A DNA stretch of 64,000 bases from Faecalicatena absiana (GTDB lineage Bacteria; Bacillota; Bacilli; Lactobacillales; Lactobacillaceae). The notes under the pieces were generated by a model. The model worked only from the letters and a program-made list of their open reading frames with translations. It made no database searches and was not told the origin of the DNA. Positions within the stretch are counted from its first letter, which is position 1. Every line of letters starts with the position of its first letter. The stretch lies in contig JAEDAG010000005.1 in NCBI GenBank assembly GCA_017309015.1, forward strand, positions 62,001-126,000, given 5' to 3'. The position numbers and the translations under genes were made by a program. This document shows, piece after piece, positions 60,371 through 64,000 of this stretch.

Positions 60371-61703
60371 TCTATTCTATAGCTACAACCAGCAGGCCCA
60401 GGACCTGCATTACTCCCTGCAGGCCGCGGGCTATGAGCAGCCGACGGTCGTCATCAGGGACGGGGGCTTTTTGCCAGAGCAAGTGGCTTCGCCTTTGAAG
60501 TTCCTCTTGGCCCAAGCAGGCTCAGTTTTTCAAGGGCGGCCGCGCTACTTCAATGAAATCGATCTGCCGGAATACTGGGAGATCAAGGCCAATTCCCAAA
60601 ATGGGGAGATACTTGACCATGGCCAGGTCCGCGGGAAGATTGAATACTGCCGCCAGGACCGCCGCCGGCTGGTGGCCAAGGTCAAGTGGCTGGACCTAAA
60701 GGGCACGGTCCGGGCCATCGACCACTACAACCAGTGGGGCTGGAAGTTTGCCGTCACCAGCTGCGATGCCAAGGGCAATGAGGCCATGACCAGCTTCTTT
60801 GCCAGCAGCGGGCAGGAAGTCCTGGTCCACAACCACTTTACGGGCGACTACATCTATAATGCCCCAGACGGCAGAATCGTCAGCTTCCGCGATGTCAACC
60901 AGCTGGTAGCCTACTTCCTGCAGGCTTCTGACTATGATGCCTCCAGCATCGCCTTCAACTCCTTGGGCACCTGTCTTTTTTCAGCAATGCAGGTCAAGCC
61001 GAAACCGGACAAGAACCTGCTGTTCTGGCAGGAAATAAGCCAGGGCGGGGTGCCGGACAACATGCGCTACCTGCTTGCAGGCAACCTGAAGCGGACCAAG
61101 GTCATCGTCCAGGACCAGGCTGAGTACCAGAAACTGGTCAGCCAGCTGGACCGGGAAACGGCCAAGCGGGTCTTTTTCCTGGGCCAGATCTACCCGTTCA
61201 AGCGGGAAAACCGGCACAGGAGCCGGGCCCTGATCTTTACCAATTCCGACCAGATCGAAGGCTTGAAGCAGCTGGTTGAGGCTTTGCCAGAGCTGCACTT
61301 TGACGTGGCGGCCGTGACGGAGATGTCCAGCCGGCTCTTGAATTTTGGCAAGTACGAAAACGTCTCCTTGTACCCAGTGGTCAGAGATGCCGACGTGGCT
61401 GAACTGCTTAAGACTGATGACATCTACTTGGATATCAACTACGCCAACGAAATTCTGAACGCTGGCCGCCAGGCCTTTGAGAACAATATGGCCGTCTTTG
61501 CCTTTAGAGACACAATGCACGCGCCAAGCTACACCGCGCCGGAGAACGTTTTCGCGGCGGGGGATGCGGAAGGGCTGGTGCACGAGCTGAAGGCGATCCT
61601 GGCTGATCAGGCTGCTTTTGACTTGGCCTTGGCCCGCCAGCATGAATTTGCCGGGGTGGAGACCCCAGAGCACTACCGCCAGGTTCTGGATGAGTGGCAG
61701 TAA
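60363..61703 (+). CDS. gtfB: Adhesin glycosyltransferase-stabilising protein GtfB
   Basis: 446 residues starting with GTG 60363. MINLFYSYNQQAQDLHYSLQ opens the protein, and SFF, FYLDINYANEIL-like DIYLDINYANEI (about 357-368) and FAFRDT lie in the C-terminal part. GtfB is a catalytically inactive GT-B fold protein that binds the acceptor and stabilises GtfA. It closes the accessory Sec operon; a terminator follows at 61752. No further glycosyltransferase gene is seen downstream, so glycan elongation would need genes elsewhere. Confidence 0.9.
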   Translation: MINLFYSYNQQAQDLHYSLQAAGYEQPTVVIRDGGFLPEQVASPLKFLLAQAGSVFQGRPRYFNEIDLPEYWEIKANSQNGEILDHGQVRGKIEYCRQDRRRLVAKVKWLDLKGTVRAIDHYNQWGWKFAVTSCDAKGNEAMTSFFASSGQEVLVHNHFTGDYIYNAPDGRIVSFRDVNQLVAYFLQASDYDASSIAFNSLGTCLFSAMQVKPKPDKNLLFWQEISQGGVPDNMRYLLAGNLKRTKVIVQDQAEYQKLVSQLDRETAKRVFFLGQIYPFKRENRHRSRALIFTNSDQIEGLKQLVEALPELHFDVAAVTEMSSRLLNFGKYENVSLYPVVRDADVAELLKTDDIYLDINYANEILNAGRQAFENNMAVFAFRDTMHAPSYTAPENVFAAGDAEGLVHELKAILADQAAFDLALARQHEFAGVETPEHYRQVLDEWQ

Positions 61704-61751
61704 GGCAATAAACGGACATACAATTATTGACAAAACGCAATAGTGAAAAAT

Positions 61752-61788
61752 AAGCACCTGTTGATTAAAAAACAGGTGCTTTTTTTGC
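61752..61788 (+). terminator. Terminator of the accessory Sec operon
   Basis: AAGCACCTGTT ... AACAGGTGCTT followed by a run of T. The remaining 260 bases to the IS hold no evident gene. Confidence 0.9.
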
Positions 61789-62050
61789 ATAATTCTTCAA
61801 CATGCTGCAAGCACAAGTGATAATTTAGCATGGGAAGTCCAGTTGACTGCCTTTGGCTTGAAAATCATTCTCATACAAGCAACTTGAAAGCAAGGGCAAG
61901 CAGCAGGGCAAAGCCTGTCGTAGCGGCAATAAAGCGTAATTTGCCCCGTACTGGAAAACACGCGGAAACTACAGTCTGAACTTAAAAAGCTTGTTCCAGG
62001 CAGAAGATTTATTTACGTTGGCCGGGCTGCCCCTTTTAAAAAAATGTTTA

Positions 62051-63648
62051 CTTAAACTTCCCACTTGCAAAAGTGGGCTTGTACCTTGAAAATTCAATAG
62101 TTTAGCCAATAAAAAAGCACAAGGCCTTTGTTCGCTTGATATAATTCAACTACAACATCATCAATATCAAACGAAAGGCTTGTGCTATGTCTAGTTTACC
62201 ATCATTCGATACCAAAAACGAACCCCAAATTTCTCGTTCTGTTGAAAAGTTCTTCAAGGACTACAAAGTTATGGAGCTTCTCCGTAGATGTGGGCTCCGC
62301 AAGTCAAAAGGAATCCATCTTTGGTCGATCCTTTCGTACATCTTCAGTAATGTGTTTCGAGACAGAAGCATGTACATGCAACAGAAGTCTGGCAAGTGTA
62401 CTGCTGGCTTCTCCAAAAACACCTACTATCGATTCATGCAGAACCCACATATCAACTGGCTCCGCTTCACTATTCTGCTAGCTGAGAAGATCGTCAATGG
62501 GCATCTGAAAGATCTGACCTCTGACCAACGTGCGGATTGCTTCGTCTTTGACGATTCGCTCTACTCCAGAACTGGATACAAGAAGACTGAGCTGGCTGCC
62601 AAAGTATTCGACCACGTTTCGATGACCTACAAGAAGGGCTTTCGGATGATGACCATGGGTTGGACTGATGGATCCTCCTTCGTCCCAATCGCTTCATCTC
62701 TCTTGTCCTCAAAGAATGATCAGAATGTCATCGGGACAACCAAGAAGATCGACAAGCGCACAATCGCGGCCAAAAGACGAATTATGGCCCAATCAAAGGG
62801 GACCGATGTAGTTATCCAGCTACTCGATCAAGCTTTGAAAGCAGGGCTTACTGCTAAGTACGTCATGTTTGACACTTGGTTCTCCAATCCTCATCAGATC
62901 GTCCAGATCAAGCAACGTGACCTAAACGTAATTGCCATGGTGAAGAAGAGTTCCAAGATCACATACGAGTTCGATGGTAAGCGGATGAACGTCAAGCAGA
63001 TCTTCAGCGCATGCAAGAAGCGGCGAGGTCGTTCAAGATATCTCTTGTCCGTCCCTGTAAAGGTTGGAGATCCTGCCAAGGATGATGCCCAGGTTGATGC
63101 CAGAATAGTCTGCGTAAGAAATCGCTCCAACCGCAAAGATTGGCTCGCTCTTATTTGCACGGACATGACGATCGATGAAAATGAGATCATCAGAATTTAC
63201 GGCAAAAGATGGGACATCGAAGTCTTCTTCAAGACCTGCAAGAGTTTCTTGAAACTTGGTACTGAATACCACGGCCTCTCATATGATGCATTGACTGCCC
63301 ATACGGCTTTCGTCTTTCTGCGCTACATGTTCATGTCAGTTGAGAAGCGAGATGATGAAGATGATAGGACAATAGGCGAGCTCTTTTACTGCATGATAGA
63401 CGAGCTTGCGGACATTACTTTTCATCACTCCCTTCAGATCCTGGTGGAAGCCATGTTCGAGAGCGTGAAAGAGATCTTCCAACTGACAGAAGAACAGATG
63501 GAAAGGTTCACCAAAGCTTTCATTTCCCGCCTCCCGAAGTACATGCAAGAGGCTATATCGCCATCACTAGCAGCATAATTGAATATTTACTGGTTAAACT
63601 ATTGAGTTTTCAAGGCTTCATAGTTCTTTTTGGTGTGGGAAGTTTAAG
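62051..63648 (+). mobile_element. IS4-family insertion sequence, copy 2 (1598 bp)
   Basis: Same terminal repeats and length as the copy at 24625-26222. A 7-bp target duplication ATGTTTA flanks it (62044-62050 and 63649-63655). It lies between the accessory Sec operon and the ORF at the window end, same orientation. Confidence 0.95.
62187..63578 (+). CDS. IS4-family transposase
   Basis: 463 residues, intact, with the same DDE residues and Y-x2-R-x3-E-x6-K signature as the copy at 24761. Only one amino-acid difference is seen (Thr here, Met in copy 1, at the codon containing 63169). Such identity implies very recent duplication or gene conversion. Codon use is AT-richer than that of the surrounding chromosomal genes. 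Confidence 0.93.
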   Translation: MSSLPSFDTKNEPQISRSVEKFFKDYKVMELLRRCGLRKSKGIHLWSILSYIFSNVFRDRSMYMQQKSGKCTAGFSKNTYYRFMQNPHINWLRFTILLAEKIVNGHLKDLTSDQRADCFVFDDSLYSRTGYKKTELAAKVFDHVSMTYKKGFRMMTMGWTDGSSFVPIASSLLSSKNDQNVIGTTKKIDKRTIAAKRRIMAQSKGTDVVIQLLDQALKAGLTAKYVMFDTWFSNPHQIVQIKQRDLNVIAMVKKSSKITYEFDGKRMNVKQIFSACKKRRGRSRYLLSVPVKVGDPAKDDAQVDARIVCVRNRSNRKDWLALICTDMTIDENEIIRIYGKRWDIEVFFKTCKSFLKLGTEYHGLSYDALTAHTAFVFLRYMFMSVEKRDDEDDRTIGELFYCMIDELADITFHHSLQILVEAMFESVKEIFQLTEEQMERFTKAFISRLPKYMQEAISPSLAA

Positions 63649-63655
63649 ATGTTTA

Positions 63656-63908
63656 TCCTCAAACCTTGCCTTCCCGCTATATTAATGGGTCTGGCTCGTG
63701 ATATAATTGACCTGATAAAGCAGATTGTTATAATCTTTCTTCAATTTTTCAGAGAAAGAGAAAGGGACGGAAAATCATATCGTTTGCGAGTGCTTTTCGA
63801 TTAGGCGTCTCATGTCAATGTGCACATAGATTAATCTGATTTTTTTACGATCGCAATCACTGTTGCAGTTAATTAAACGAGAATCTCGATTGTTGGGAGT
63901 GGATCAAA
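63656..63908 (+). promoter_or_regulatory. Intergenic region with a strong promoter for the terminal ORF
   Basis: TTGACC (63707-63712), 16-base spacer, TATAAT (63729-63734), then a leader of about 170 bases with no clear riboswitch. GGGAG precedes ATG 63909. Confidence 0.65.
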
Positions 63909-64000
63909 ATGTCGAAATCCAAAGATAAGAGAAAGAAGCTCAAGTTCTCCCCAGCTGCCAAGGCTGCGCTTGAGAAAGAGGAGAAGAGCTCCAAGAGCAA
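63909..64000 (+). CDS. Start of a Lys/Ser-rich protein (partial)
   Basis: The first 30 codons give a very basic start, MSKSKDKRKKLKFSPAAKAA, then a Glu/Lys/Ser run. GGGAG lies nine bases before ATG and a near-consensus promoter is upstream. The window ends before any signal peptide could be judged. The location just past the accessory Sec operon (across the IS) and the polar Lys/Ser-rich start make a serine-rich adhesin conceivable, but a ribosome-associated or transport protein is equally possible from what can be seen. Confidence 0.5.
   Translation, partial: MSKSKDKRKKLKFSPAAKAALEKEEKSSKS

Noticed and set aside
1-64000. CRISPR array
   Set aside because: No series of short direct repeats with regular spacers was seen; repeats found are dispersed single elements, IS copies and protein-coding Rib repeats.

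Overview
The window reads as a chromosomal segment of a low-GC-group lactic acid bacterium with an unusually GC-rich third codon position. Gene content and order (topA-trmFO-xerC-hslV-hslU, rbgA-rnhB-dprA, argGH behind a T-box leader, an accessory Sec locus) fit a Lactobacillus, most likely the L. delbrueckii group. This assignment is by gene content and codon style; no database search was possible. Coding strands are GC-rich, whereas intergenic regions and the two insertion sequences are clearly AT-richer.

Layout. 1-3.5 kb: the end of a YfhO-like membrane protein, two divergent LysR regulators and a small membrane/coiled-coil protein. 3.6-7.3 kb: a three-gene cassette (P-loop ATPase with a degenerate PLD-like front end, a small phage-type protein, an unknown protein), the best candidate here for an undescribed system. 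7.4-10.5 kb: a lipoprotein and two tandem LysR paralogs. 10.6-13.8 kb: an arginine T-box leader, a possible Arg-rich small ORF, then argG and argH. 13.9-19.9 kb: an unknown (faintly ComK-like) protein, a further LysR gene and a heterodimeric ABC exporter. 20.2-24.4 kb: a 1402-residue PAS/GGDEF/EAL/PAS/GAF protein with an intact EAL but broken GGDEF motifs. 24.6-29.1 kb: an IS4-type insertion sequence, a decayed alcohol dehydrogenase, a YitT-like membrane protein and a stand-alone TnpB with a structured 3' region.

29.1-42.7 kb is housekeeping: cca, hlyIII-like trhA, degV, yozE-like, rbgA, rnhB, dprA, topA, trmFO, xerC, hslVU and a LacX-type epimerase. 42.8-47.9 kb: a flavin reductase behind a cre-like site, a large secreted protein of nine Rib-like repeats, and a zinc-ribbon protein. 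48.0-51.0 kb: tRNA-Gln, lysA and an aminotransferase. 51.2-61.7 kb: a complete accessory Sec/glycosylation operon (secY2-asp1-asp2-asp3-secA2-small SecE-like-gtfA-gtfB) with no serine-rich substrate gene inside it. 62.0-63.6 kb: a second, almost identical IS4 copy. The window ends 92 bases into a new Lys/Ser-rich ORF behind a strong promoter.

How parts connect. argG/argH form an amino-acid-responsive unit. The accessory Sec operon should glycosylate and export a serine-rich adhesin that may be encoded just beyond the window. The Rib-repeat protein and the lipoprotein share a repeat fold and point to cell-surface investment. A roughly 140-bp dispersed repeat with terminal inverted repeats sits just after stop codons in three places and probably acts as a terminator. 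Two IS4 copies with perfect 7-bp target duplications and a single observed base difference show recent transposition.
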